Shown: piece by piece, positions 36,101 to 49,000 of the stretch | Layout of the letters: each line of letters opens with the position of its first letter | How positions within the stretch are numbered: position 1 is the first letter of the stretch | Assembly: GCF_011745365.1 (NCBI RefSeq) | Contig: NW_024468912.1 | Location: 3,782,001 to 3,846,000 of the forward strand | Reading direction: 5' to 3' | Length of the DNA: 64,000 bases | DNA from: Cryphonectria parasitica EP155 | Lineage: Eukaryota > Ascomycota > Sordariomycetes > Diaporthales > Cryphonectriaceae | Notes under the pieces: generated by a model | The model's input: only the letters and a program-made list of their open reading frames with translations | Database searches by the model: none | Told to the model about the DNA's origin: nothing | Made by a program: the position numbers and the translations under genes

Positions 36101-39100
36101 ACATAGTCAGTATAGGTAGATGACATGGCGGCCGATCCTGAAGCTGCGTGACATGTTCGTGCCTAGAATCTAAGGTTTCTCTCCATGGACAAGATGGAGG
36201 GAGGAAGAGGTCCACCCCCTTCCCCCTCAAAGTATCGTGCTTGTTTCCCTTTGGGCCACACAATTCAGCTCCTCGGAAGGAGCGGAGACATTGACTATGC
36301 ATTCCCTGTCCTCCAGGCCAGATTTGCAGGCTATCAGATTACGCCATAGGGAAATGTCCACTGTAAGGAAAGTGTAGGGTAATGCTTAGCCTTATTAGCC
36401 CGTGCTATTATTCGTCAAAAAAGGAAGAACACGTCGGCCTTGCTGATCAACATCAGTCTCGAACCTCACCAAGCGCCTTAGCAAGTACGGCATCTCGTCT
36501 TCCGCTCTTCCATTGTCTTCTGCCAAGAACGTATTATTCCACGATGCTCCCCCAACAAGATAAGCCGTGAACGAATCAGAAGTCGGGGATGATTCACTCT
36601 CCTCCGTCCTGCATGCTGCTTCAACATGTGCTTAAATGGGAAGGACCCATCAAACGGACAATACTCCGTTGAATATTTGGTGATTACAACCTCATTATCA
36701 CACGACAACTCGAAAAAGCAAGAGATCAATTCGACTTTCTGTGCCGCACGGGTGCCTCTAGGATATCATAAAAATACGAAGCCATGCATGGCTTTGACAT
36801 TGCTCTACTATCCGTTAGCTCCCGCTCCAAAAACCCCGACCTCGTGTGATAATTTCCGTTATCAAAGTGCTATAGCCTTGCGGCACGATCATGTCCCAGG
36901 GATGGTCCTGTTGCCCAGGACTGTAGGGCTCGTGCATTTTGTGCACTTAACAGTCTGAGCCAGCCCGTGCTGAATTGGTGAGACTCGTAGCTCTTTTTTT
37001 CCCTATCATTTTTCCTCTTTCTCCATGTAGTAATCAGTCGCAACCTATATACAGTCGCCTGCCTGGTTAACGCAGAACGTCTCGCGTCAAAACATCCTCC
37101 GTGGGTTTGTCATGACCGACAAATCACAGGGCCTTTCACATCCTCAACAAAGTGGAGTCGCATTCGGGTTGGTTCTTGATGCTCGATCGGGTTTATCTGC
37201 CGACATTGTAGTAACCCTGACGGCAACGTTGGGCGGAGGGGGCGATTGTGGCGCAGATCTGCAGCTAAAGGGAGAGAGGGCTGGGCGATAATTAGGACTG
37301 GTTTTTCTTTTTGTTTTTTTTTTCCTTCCCGTTTTTTTTCCTCCTCTTCTTTTTTCGCCTCTTCTGTCGGGCACTTGGTCGGAGATTGTGAAGGGCTGAC
37401 ACGCTATTATGATGAGGTCAACTAGAGCCGCATATGTGGATACCCACGGCCGGCCCTTGGGTGGCAGTTGGAAAGCGGTCTTGTTGAGTAAGTAAGTACT
37501 GAGTGTACTATACTGTAGTGGTGAAAGCTGCCGGGACCAAGACTCTGCCCTGACATGCCCGCGACGCCCAAGTTCGCCATGTAGATCCCAAATGCCGTCA
37601 ATGGCAAGATCTGTGGGCCCAAGAAACCCACCAGGGTGTAGATATGCGCTCTGCTTGCGCGTTACATTGCGTTTGACCGCTTCTTGTGCCAGGGCCAGAA
37701 AGTTTATAGAGTGAGCTGAAAGATTGAAGAAAGAGGCTGTGAGAGGATAGGCGCGATAGAGGAAAGGGAGGGGGAAAAAACGTGAGAGGAAAAAAAAACA
37801 AACCAGGTAACTTTTGCTTATGACTCAGTCATTGGACAGACTTAGCCTTACAGCTCGCGATCACCAAATGATTATAGTATGATTCATCTGTCTATTCTAT
37901 ACACAGTGTCTCAAGGACTGGGTATATTTCTTCCTTCTTCTTGGGTGACTCGCATGGGTTTCCCTTCTTTCATTACTCAATACGAATCAGATGTGGCTGC
38001 ACCACACTGTTGACCAGGCAAGAAAAGCAAAATTGCTACACTGTGTTTGTGTGCCGAATCGTAGCGCGGCGGGAGATTTTGTACCACCAACCCGCGTGTA
38101 TACAACAATGCAGATCCGTCGGAGTCTCCATTTTATTGTCGGCAGTGCGTCGCCTCTGTGCTTAGTGACCCATTGTTTGGGCCACGCAGCACATGCACAA
38201 TTAAGTTCAGCTACGGTCTAGCCCTTCATTTCAGCCAAAGAGGAAGGATGCTTTTTCACAATCGCCATTTTAGTCGAAAGCCACATGGAGTAGTCTTACT
38301 GGCCATACTTTACGGAATGTGGGATGCTTTTGTGTTTCCCTCTTCCTCTCATCTCCAATCCCCTAACGTGGATGACTGAGGCCAGAATACCACCATAATA
38401 TGCTCCGAATGTAGCCCTGTAGATAGAGAAGAGGGGGTCGGGGGAGAACGAAAATGTCAGGGTTTAAGGTTCAATCTAATCTAAGAGAGGAGAAGTGTTG
38501 TTCATGGGCAAGCTGAGTCCAGATCTCCAATAGCAGACTATGGGTGCGTCGTCGCCCCCCTCGCCCCTCGCCCCTCGCACTTCGACCCTCGACCTTGAGA
38601 AGAGAAAACGTCAAGGGCATTTATTTATCATGTTCACATCTTATGATATATTTTATGAAGCAGGGAACGTTCGTTCAATTCCTGACGTGCTGTAACTGCA
38701 GAAAGTGATTTCTTTAGTAATCCCTCCACTTGGTACCCTCCTCACTCATATAAGGTAAATGAGGTTAAGAATTAAAAGTAGGCAGTCTCAGAAGGGGGGC
38801 GGAGACTCCATCCGGGATGAGACTCTATCTGAGCTTGAATAAAAGTATTTTTTGAGTGAATACTACGTATGTATGTGACCATCATGGCATTCCAGGTTGT
38901 TGTGCAGTGTTGCATTTTTAGGAACCCCGAGCCAGGAACCAAGAAAACAAGGACAGAAGCATCATCTTTCTTTATCGAGATGCCCATCAGTGCTGCGCTA
39001 CCTGGTCAATTAGTGAAATCCCCAATGCTACCTCGCACCACCCGGCACCCGAAAAGATTGCCAAGATCCTCGCAGGGTTGACGGGGGCGCGATGCAACTC

Positions 39101-40267
39101 GAGATTTGTTGAAAGACCTATCGCCACAACTGTCGCTGTCGATATCGCTGTCGCTATTCACTCAACATGCTACGCATCGTCTAGACTGCAGGAACAACGG
39201 GTGGAAAAACCAGAAAAGGGGCAACCCTCCTAACCCTGCTTCCTGCAGCTAACAGTTTTGTTGGCCATCCAACCTCACTACCTCGCAGTCTACGCGATGC
39301 GACTTGCAAGATTGAACTTTGCCGCTAGGTCGCGCCAACAACCAAACTTGCTTCACAACGACGTCGTCATGCAGCATATACTATCACGTTTTTCTCTGTG
39401 TGTGTGTGCTACCATAGTAAGCTGTTGCTAAAAATGGGCGACCGAAGAAAAAGAAAGAAAGAGGGGGCGGAAGGGTCACATCCAACAATTGCATCTTAAG
39501 CGGCTGCGACCCAGAATCCCTTGTCGCCTTTCCTCCCTCCCCCCTGCCTCTCCCCTGCATTGGGATTTCCTCCTTGATCCTCGCCTTCTTTTTGTGAAAG
39601 AATTTCCTTCGGGCCTTCTTGATCTAGGCTTATCGTCGTTTGGATTCTCGGTTCCAGTTTTTGCTTCATGGGGGATCCTGCAAAATGTTTACACAAAACT
39701 TCCATCAAGCTGAGAGCGCCCCACGAAACGGCTCAGCTTCCACTTAGCCAGCTTTCGGCATCGGGGTCCACGGGAGGTTGACGTGTGCATCTCCTTTTTT
39801 CATCTTTTTTTTTTCTTTCATTTCTTTCCACAGTCCTGATAATGTGCACCCACGTTGCGCTAGCCCTGCCTCCCGTGGGTGGGTCGAGGCCATTCGGCTC
39901 AGGAACAAGGATTTGATAGGTCAGCACGTGGGTGGTAGAGCCAGCTCGGCCGGTGCCGTTATCTAGACGCGAGGATGATGCCTGTTTTGTCCACGGCGAT
40001 CGAGCTCGTCCTTGAGATGAATTAACCCGGGGATGATGCAGGCTTCGCTCTCTCCCTCTCCCCTACTCCCTCTCTCTCTCTTTGCCTCTCAAACGTCCAA
40101 GATCCTCCTCCTACTAAGTATGATGATGTATACTTTGATACTTACATGGGGGTATGTCATAGGATAGTACAATAGAGTGACACCCCATGTCAGTTGAAAA
40201 GGAGCCTTTACGCAACCGGTGTGGATAAGTCCTGTCCTTACTCCCATTGTAGAGCTTTTCTTGTTTT

Positions 40268-40290
40268 CTCTCTCTCTCTCTCTCTCTCTT
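40268..40290 (+). repeat. TC dinucleotide repeat
   Basis: About eleven TC units about 1 kb upstream of the glucan synthase start codon. Confidence 0.85.
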
Positions 40291-41313
40291 CTCTTTACTG
40301 ACAATCGTGGGTATGATGACAGAGCGGCAGTACAAGGCTGTCGAGCCAAAAGCACACCCCCTCCCGTTCACTCGATGACAGCTGAAAGGACGCGTATATG
40401 CTCCGTTGTGGCTTGTGAAATGCCGCAGCGATCTAAACGCTCTTCTCTTACGAGCCTGTGTGGGACTGATCTGAGTATATTAGCGCCGTCCAAAACACGT
40501 CTAGATAGCGGCCATACGGCACACTACGATGGTGCGGTACCTGGTGGCTATCATAGTCAGGAGTCTTCCCGTCAGAGGAGGAATCTGGGTGTATATGTGC
40601 CCCACTGGTACTTACTTTGGCCCCATCTCATCTAGGGAGCTAGCAAGGAGTGGACGAGCCGCATGGACCGACCGTATACGACTCCAGTAGAAGATCATTG
40701 CTTTCTCTGACTAGGGTGCCATCCCCTTGCCAGTCCCAGCAACAATCAAACACTGAGAGGAGGGCTGGCGGGATGGTGTGGTCGAAAAGGACGAGAGACC
40801 CCCCTCTCTCCAGGGCTGGGATGAGGGGCGAGGGGTACGACAGCGAAAATTAAAAACAAAAAAGATCAACCGGAGGAAAAAAGGTGGGCTCATCCGAGCA
40901 ATTCAGCTGTGGCCCAACATGCTGGTTTTTTGAGATGGCAAACGCCATGTCTCCGAACGAGGGCCGGGTTCGACTCACTCAGTCCCCCAATGAGGCAGGG
41001 AAGAGGACAAGGAGGAAGACGAGGAGGAGAAGGGAGCTCCAGATCGTCCCCAGACATACAAACAGAACCTTGTGAATATATCTCCACGGCTCCGCCATGT
41101 CGTCGTCTCCACCGTTCCTTTTCGTGGTCCCCCAGCTTCTGTCTCTCCTCCTACTACTCCTCTTCCTCCTTCTCCTCCCCCGCCATTGTCGTGTAGAGCT
41201 TTCTCTCCCTCTTACACACGTCTTGGGGCCAAACTTTTTGTCTACCTCCTTCCCTTCAAGCACGCTATTTGGGAGAGGCCGCCACCTGGCCGCGTAGCTC
41301 ATCCATCATCATT

Positions 41314-44300
41314 ATGGACAGCTTCTCTCGCGTGCTCGTGGCCGTCGTCGCCGCCTGGTGGTTTGCCGCGACGACACAAGCTTTCCCATATGATCCCTCC
41401 CAGGTTGACTGGAACCTCAACCAGGTGCAGGGCACGTACGACGTCCTCAACTACTCGGGCGTATGGGAGAATCACACCTTCAACCCTTCCCCCGACAACT
41501 GGCGCATGCCCACGTACACCGTCTCCCTGGATCGATATGCCGACGGAAACCCATCCAACAATGAGGCCAACGGGACCCAATTCGAGTATGACTGGATGAG
41601 TAATCAGTTCAGGTTCGGCGGAGACGTCAAGGGCCTGATGAACGATCTGGACTATATTCAGGGCATGGGCATCAAGACTATCTATCTTATGGGCAGCCCG
41701 TTCATCAACATGCCCTGGGCCGCAGACAGCTTCTCTCCTCTGGATCTTACCATTATTGACCACCACCATGGTAGTATCGAGGAGTGGAGAGAGCTCATCA
41801 CTGCCATTCACGAACGGGACATGTACATCATTCTGGACAACACCATGGGAACGTAAGTGAACTTATATATATATATATATATACAATACCCCGCCAGACT
41901 GCGTTTTCCTGCAATTCTTTGCTAACCTATTCTTTCTTTATACATGACAGCCTCGGAGATCTCATCGGATTCGAGGGGTCCATGAACGAGACGGCGGCTT
42001 TCGAGTGGGGCGAGTACGACTACGGCTGGAAGACGGACCGTCGTTATGTAGACTTCACGCCCGGCAACGACGTGGTCGACTGCACGTACCCTCGCATGTG
42101 GGACGACACCGGCTCCCTAATCACCGTGAACCAGACCACCTGCCGCGACAGCGAGTTTGACTCGTACGGCGATCTCCAGAACATTGGTAGCGTTGCCGTC
42201 TACAAGAACCAGCTGGCCAAGTACGGCTCTGTCCAGGACAGACTGAGGGAGTGGCGGAGCGATGTGCTCGACAAGATCAAGCATCTGTCGTGTATGGAGA
42301 TCGCCATGCTCGACATTGATGGCTTCCGTATGGATAAGGCACTGCAGACGACAGTGGACGCCATGGCCAGCTTTTCTGATCATCAGAGGCGTAAGTTATC
42401 ACCTTTTCTTTTTGATGCTTGTGTTTTACAAGAATGTACGAAACCACAAAAACATCGACTAACAATATCCCGATTTCTCTTCCAGAATGCGCAAGAAAGT
42501 ACGGCAAGGAGAACTTCCTGATCATTGGTGAGATTGTCGGTACAGACCAGCAGCAGGCCGTGTACATTGGTCGAGGCAAAGAGCCTGGTATGTACAGCGG
42601 AAACAGCACAGCATCTATGATGCTCACCAACGTTACCGCCGACGATGATGTGTATATTCGCGAGTCTGGCCTCGCTGCACTAGACGCTGCCGCATTTACA
42701 TACACAATCTATGGTGCTCTTACAAGAGTTCTCGGGTAAGTGTCCTCTTATTATGTTTGTACAAGAAAAGAAGAAAAAATGAAGGAAATTTTGCTAACAA
42801 TGAATGTCCTCTATACCCACACACAGCCTCTCTGGTTATATCGGCATCGAAGGCACAAGCTTTGTTCAATTCTGGACAGACTTGGTCCTGGATAATGATT
42901 TCATCAACTCCAACACTGGTCTCTTTGACCCTCGCCACATGATGGGCACCACAACACAGGATGTGTTCCGGTGGCCAGCCATCGCCAACGGCACCCAGAG
43001 GCAACTTCTCGGCCAGTTTATCACCTATCTCATCCTTCCTGGATCACCGATGCTATACTGGGGCGAGGAACAGGCTCTGTATATTGTTGACTCTACCGCT
43101 AGCAACTACATTTAGTAAGTCTTACATCATCAAAAACAAGAAGCATTTCCTTTTCTCACTCAGTCTCGACAAGAGAATGTTTTATCCAATACTGACCTGC
43201 AAATAGTGGCCGTCAGCCCATGAGCAGCAGCCGCGCATGGCAGCTCCATGGCTGTTACAAGCTGGGAGACGACACATACACCGGCCAGCCTCTGCTTCAC
43301 GGTCCCGCAGCGGTAGGCTGTGAGGACAACGGTGTCAGTCTGGACCACAAGGACCCATCGCACCCTACAAGAAACGTCCTCAAGAGATTCTTTGAACTGC
43401 GGCAACAGTACCCGGTGCTGAACGACGGCTGGGGCCTGCAGGCACTGTCCAACCAGACGACTGATGTCTACCTCGAGGGCAGCGGAGATATTCCCACACC
43501 GTTTGGCATGTGGAGTATATACCGCCATGAGGCCTCTGCAGCACAGGATCTCAGCTCGTCTGGTGGTCAAGCTGACCAGGGTGTCTGGCTGCTGTACTCC
43601 AACCTGAACTACACAGAGGATTTCTCCTTTGACTGCCAGAGCGAGGAGAACGCCCTGGTGGCCCCTTTTGCTCCAGGCACCACGGTGATGAACCTTCTCT
43701 ACCCTTACGATGTGCACACTGTCGAGAACACCTCAAGCACCGTCATCATCAATGGTACCACGCACACAGGCGGCTGTATGTCCAACCTGACCCTCGAGGC
43801 CTGGGGCTACAAGGCCTTTGTCCCTGTCGATTACTACAGCTCCCCCAAACCTTCCATCACCCAGGTTGTGCCGTCCCACGACGAGAGAGTCCTGTCGACT
43901 GTGTCAAGTAGCGAGACACAGACGGTGCGCATCGAGATCCACTTCTCTCAGCAGATGGACTGCACTGCGGTGCAAGATGCCATCTCCGTCAACTCTTCCA
44001 CGCTGGAGGGCACTGTGGCCCAGCTCGACAGCGACAGCGTGGCATGCAGCACTCTCGATACACCAGATGCAACCGCCTACTCTGGTCAGCCAGCTGGGTT
44101 GTGGAAGTTCACGGCCACCCTCGAGAACGTTGCTCACGGCATCCACACTGTAACCATCACCAACGCCACCAGCGCCAACGGGACTTTCACCGGCGCCGTG
44201 GACCGCTTCATGTTCCGGCTCGGCTCCTCAGACAACCCAATCATTTTCCCTTTGACGGGCAATTACTCGACCGACTTGCTCCACAAGGACGACTCGACTG

Positions 44301-47300
44301 GCGACCTGTACATCACCCAGCGCGCCGCAGGGGCGGACAAGTTCCGGTATTCGCTGACGTACGGCTCAAGCTGGAGTGACTGGCTGGACTACACAACCAC
44401 GACCGTCAACAGGACCCTGGAGAGCCAGGCCTGGTCTGGCACCTCGGCCCAGGCCTGGAGCGGCGAGCATGTCATGGTGCAGTACTGGTCCAGCGTGGCG
44501 GGAAGCGCGACACACATGCAGCACGGCGATTTGTCTTCAACCCAGGCCCGCCGCTGGCCTCATGCGCATGTGATGGGCGAGTGGAACACCTGGGGCTTTG
44601 ATGGGGGCCTGGCGAGTGCCATGCACCTGGCCAAGTCGGCAGTGGACTTCAACGAGACGGTGTGGGCGTTTGGCCTAGCTGCTGAGTGGCCTACGCAGGT
44701 GCAGATCAATATCTGGGGTATGGATCCTGATGGCCAGCCGGACAAGACGATGGAATATGGCGACGTGGACGGCGACAATGTGCTCGACTGGCTGCCGCCC
44801 AACACCCTGGCGTCCAACGTGATCAACATCACCGAGGGCCCTGGCATGCCGCACGTGGGCTGGCGCATCGAGGTCAACGATGGCTCGTACAGGTACAATG
44901 TGGTGCCTACGGGCAATGCCTGGCACCAGCTCGCGCTCTCCTTCCTGTTGGCCTTGATCCCAGTGCTTACAGGTGGCCTGGCCGTCTGGATCTACTTCCG
45001 CTCCTACTACACCATCAGGATGAACCAGATCGGCACTGCTGATGTTGGCGGCTTCTGGGGCCGGGTCAAGACGAGGGTGCTCGAGTCTGCCGCCATGGCG
45101 CCCCTGCGCAAGCCCGTTCCTGAAGACAAGGGGAAGTCCATCGAGGCCATGGCTCTGTCTGCGAGCCGCCGGACCACCCTGATCGCCACCATGGAGTACG
45201 AGATTGACGACTGGAACATCAAGATCAAGATTGGCGGCCTCGGAAAGATGGCCTCGCTGATGGGCAGCGAGGCTCTCGCGCACCAGAACCTGATCTGGGT
45301 CGTCCCTTGTGTCGGTGGCATCGACTATCCCGCCGATACCCCAGCCGAGCCCATGATCATCACCATCAACAAACAGCAGTATATTGTGTCTGTGCAGTAC
45401 CACGTCGTGCGCAACATCACCTATGTCCTCCTTGACGCGCCCGTCTTCCGACAGCGGACCAAGTCTGACCCGTACCCACCTCGTATGGACGATATCGAGT
45501 CGGCCATCTACTACAGCGCCTGGAATGCCTGCATTGCGGAGGCCATCAAGCGGTTCCCCGTCGATCTGTACTATATCAATGACTACCACGGCACGCTGGC
45601 CCCTCTCTACCTGCTGCCTCGTACGATCCCAGTCTCCCTGGCCCTGCACAATGCCGAGTTTCAGGGTCTGTGGGCCCTCCGCAGCAAGAGCGAGATGGCC
45701 GAGGTCTGTGATGTCTTCAACCTTCCCAAGGAGACTATCAAGCGGTTCGCCCAGTTCGACAAGGTGTTCAACATGCTGTATGCCGGTGCTAGTTATCTTC
45801 GTGAGTTCCAGGGCGGCTATGGCGCTGTGGGTGTCTCCAAGAAATACGGCTCGAGGGCGTACAAGCGGTATCCCATCTTCTGGGGCCTCTCTGAGATCGG
45901 CTCTCTGCCAAACCCCGACCCAGATGACATGGCTGATTTCAACACGGTGACCGAGAAAGAAAAGAACCAGGATATTGTCATCGACGAGGAGGCCGAGAAA
46001 CAAAGAGGCGCCCTGCGTGAACAGGCGCAGCAGTGGGCAGGACTGAACATCGACCCTACCGCCGAGCTTTTTGTGTTTGTTGGCCGTTGGTCTCTGCAAA
46101 AGGGCGTTGACCTGATTGCAGACGTATTCCCTGCTATCATGGACAAGCACAAGAACGTCCAGCTCATCTGCATCGGCCCCACCATCGACAACCACGGCCG
46201 GTTTGCTGCCCTCAAGCTCGAGAAGATGATGCACCGCTACCCAGGGCGTGTCTATTCCAAGCCAGAGTTTACACCCATCCCTTCCTTTGTCCACAGCGGA
46301 GCAGAGTTTGCGCTGATGCCCTCGCGTGACGAGCCATTTGGTCTTGTTGCTGTCGAGTTTGGTCGCAAGGGCGCGCTGGGCGTGGGCTCTCGTGTGGGTG
46401 GTCTGGGTTCCATGCCTGGGTGGTGGTTCACAATCGAATCGACCGAGACAAAACATCTCCTGCGGCAGTTCAAGTCGGCTATCAAGTCAGCCCTCGCGTC
46501 TTCACTGGAGACAAGAAAGGTCATGCGTGCGCGGTCCCTCCTGCAGAGATTCCCTGTGGTGCAGTGGGTGCACGACCTCGAGATCCTGCAGAGCCAGTCC
46601 ATACGAGCCCACAGCAGCATCAAGAAGGGCAAGAGGCTTACCAGTCTGCTGATGCCTGGTGCCTCCGCCTCGGCGATTCCCTCGGGCAGCTCGACGCCCA
46701 TCCCACCTCCACCACCCGTGGTCACCCTGCCCAACACAGCCCTGCCCTCGCCCAACACCACAGCTCCTCCCACAGCCGCGCCGTCCATCGGGGGCAGCCG
46801 AGCCTCGAGTCCCACACGTGCCCGCTCCGACTCGTTTGGCGCGCACAGCAGAAACGCCCCCTATTACATCGCCATGACCGCCGACTCGTCCGAGACAGCC
46901 TCGGGGGCCATGACACCAGCCTCGCTCATCTCGCCCGCAACGCCCAGATTCGCCTCTGGCTTCCCTCGTAACAAGTCGGCGACTGCTATGGGCCACCTCC
47001 TTGCCTCGAGGCTCACCGCCCTTGCAGAGTTCGAGAGGACGAGCTCGCAGTCTGATCTCCCACAGGCATACCCGTCCGAGAGGTCGAGCGATGGCGCCAG
47101 CGAGATCCATAGCAGCCGGCACAGCGGACTCGGCGACCATGGCGAGACCGTTGACCCTTACTGGCGTTCCTTCTTCGCAAGTCTCCCGACCAACAATGCC
47201 TCTGTTCTCTCGCTCGACACGGTGGTGGGCGAACGCAAGGACTTCCAGCTGCAAAAGGTCGAGCCCTTCTTCAACGATCCCAAGAAGGAATACTACAACA

Positions 47301-49000
47301 CCTTTGGGCAGATGCTGGACGCCCACGATGGCAGTCTCTCGTCGGACAAGCTGTGCGTGGAGGGCTACATCAGGCAGTCGGAGAAGGACTGGTTCGAGAA
47401 GTTCTATGATGCCAAGCTGGGCAAGAAACCGCCGAGGGTGTTCAATATGGCGCTGAGATCGGCGTCGTCCCTGGAGGAAGGCGCCAGCAACCGCGGTGAA
47501 AACGACAACAATGACGAGTTCAACTTGGGTCCAGACTATGCGCCGCCTACAGGGCTGAAGAAGTTCTTGCTGGTCAAGATCGGGGAGTGGCCTCTGTACG
47601 CCTACCTATTGGCAATGGTAAGTCTCTTTCTGCACCAGTCACATTCCAAGATAGCCTTCTTCCTGAAACAAGGAAGACATGAAGACGAAAGAAAGAAAAA
47701 AAAAAAAAACCAAGATCCTCCTTTACTAACTCTTGTATCTTCTCAACAGGGCCAAATCCTCAGTGCCAACTCGTATCAGATCACCCTCCTGACCGGCCAG
47801 AACGGCCAGTCTGCCGAGCAGGTCTACATCACCTCAGGCATCTACCTAGGCGGCTCTATCTTCTGGTGGCTCCTCTTCCGCCGCTTCCAGCTCGTCATCG
47901 CCGTCTCCCTCGCCTTCGTCCTCTACGGCACCGCCTTCTTCGTCCTCGCCATCTGCCCCTACGCCGCCAGCTCGTCCCAGGCCACCACCGTCCTGCACTA
48001 CCTCGCCACGGCCCTCTACGCCGTGGCCTCCTCCAGCGGATTCCTCTTCTTCACCCAGAACTTCCTCACCGAGGGCGGCAACCCCGTCAAGACCTGGATG
48101 TTCCGCGCCTGCACCATCCAGGGCACCCAGCAGATCTACATCGCCGCCCTGTGGTACTGGGGCACGTACGCTAGCACGCTGACCAACGAGGGGTCCACCC
48201 TCATCAGCTCCTCGTCCCGCGTCGTCACCGCCGTGTGCATCCCCATCGCCGTCCTTCTCTGGGCCGTCGCGACGATCCTCTTCGTGGGCCTGCCGGACGC
48301 CTACAGGCGCAAGCCAGGCTACGTCTCGGCCTTTTACCGCTCCCTGCTGCGCCGCAAGGTCGTCGTCTGGTTCCTCGTCGCCGCCTTCATCCAGAACTAC
48401 TTCCTCTCGACCCAGTACGGCCGCAGCTGGAGCTACCTCTGGAACTCCAGCTCCGCCCCGGCCTGGGCCATCGCCCTGCTCATCCTCCTCTTCTTCGTCG
48501 TCGTCTGGGCCGTCCTCCTCGCCGGCATGGCCTACTTCTCCACCGAGCACTCCTGGCTGCTTCCCATCGTCGCCATCGGCCTCGGCGCCCCGCGCTGGGC
48601 TCAGGAGCTGTGGGGCACCTCGGGCGTCGCCCTCTACATGCCCTGGGCCGGCGCCCACGTCGTCGCCGGTGCCCTGCTCGGCAGGTGTCTGTGGCTCTGG
48701 CTCGGCGTCCTCGACACCCTGCAGGGCGTGGGCTTCGGCATGATCCTGCTGCAGACCCTCGGCCGGTTCCACGTCAGCTGGGCCGTCCTGGGCGCGCAGG
48801 TCATTGGCTCGGCCGGCACCATCTTGGCCCGCGCCACGGCCCCGGATAAGATTGGCCCGGGGTCGGTATTTCCTAATCTTGCTATGGACCTGTCGGGCGG
48901 CGTGAACAATGTTTGGTTCTGGGTGCCGCTATTGTTCCAGCTGGCTGTTTGTGTTGGCTTCTTCGTCTTCTTCCGCAAGGAACAGCTTATGAAACCTTAA
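41314..49000 (+). CDS. ags1: Cell-wall alpha-1,3-glucan synthase
   Basis: Six exons (41314-41852, 41951-42390, 42486-42735, 42827-43114, 43207-47617, 47750-49000) join in phase to 2392 residues, the usual size. A signal peptide (about 1-23) leads into an extracellular GH13 amylase-like domain with DIDGFRMDKA (about residue 301, nucleophile region) and IIGEIVG (about 339). A membrane span lies near 1077-1100 (LALSFLLALIPVLTGGLAVWIYF). The cytosolic GT5 glycogen-synthase-like domain starts near 1165 (KIKIGGLGKMASLMG) and includes VFVGRWSLQKGVDL and MPSRDEPFGLVAVEFG. A Ser/Pro-rich linker (about 1657-1767) precedes the C-terminal multi-pass region from about 1959 with an export-channel-like fold. 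The enzyme builds alpha-1,3-glucan from UDP-glucose at the plasma membrane. The last intron (132 nt) has no in-frame stop, so a single frame runs through it. Confidence 0.97.
41862..41883 (+). repeat. TA dinucleotide repeat in intron 1 of ags1
   Basis: About ten alternating TA units just after the 5' splice site. Confidence 0.8.

Larger units (their letters stand above)
29397..41313. other. Gene-poor tract of about 12 kb
   Basis: No gene with a recognisable domain or believable exon set was found on either strand. The longest frames (30937-31296 plus, 31579-31869 minus, 32813-33172 minus) are under 120 codons and match nothing I know. Low-complexity stretches occur at 30084-30150 (C-run then T/TTC/TTTC), 37310-37350 (T-rich), 38552-38595 (CTCGCCC units) and 40268-40290 (TC repeat). 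The last 400 bp are the presumed promoter and leader of the glucan synthase gene. The segment at 35.4-36.3 kb on the minus strand may be decayed coding sequence. Confidence 0.55.

Noticed and set aside
44675..46456. 593-codon frame antisense to ags1
   Set aside because: Shadow of GC-rich codon usage in the glucan synthase gene; no domain.
47846..48772. 308-codon acidic Gly/Glu-rich frame antisense to ags1
   Set aside because: Shadow frame opposite the C-terminal membrane region; low-complexity composition follows from the coding strand.
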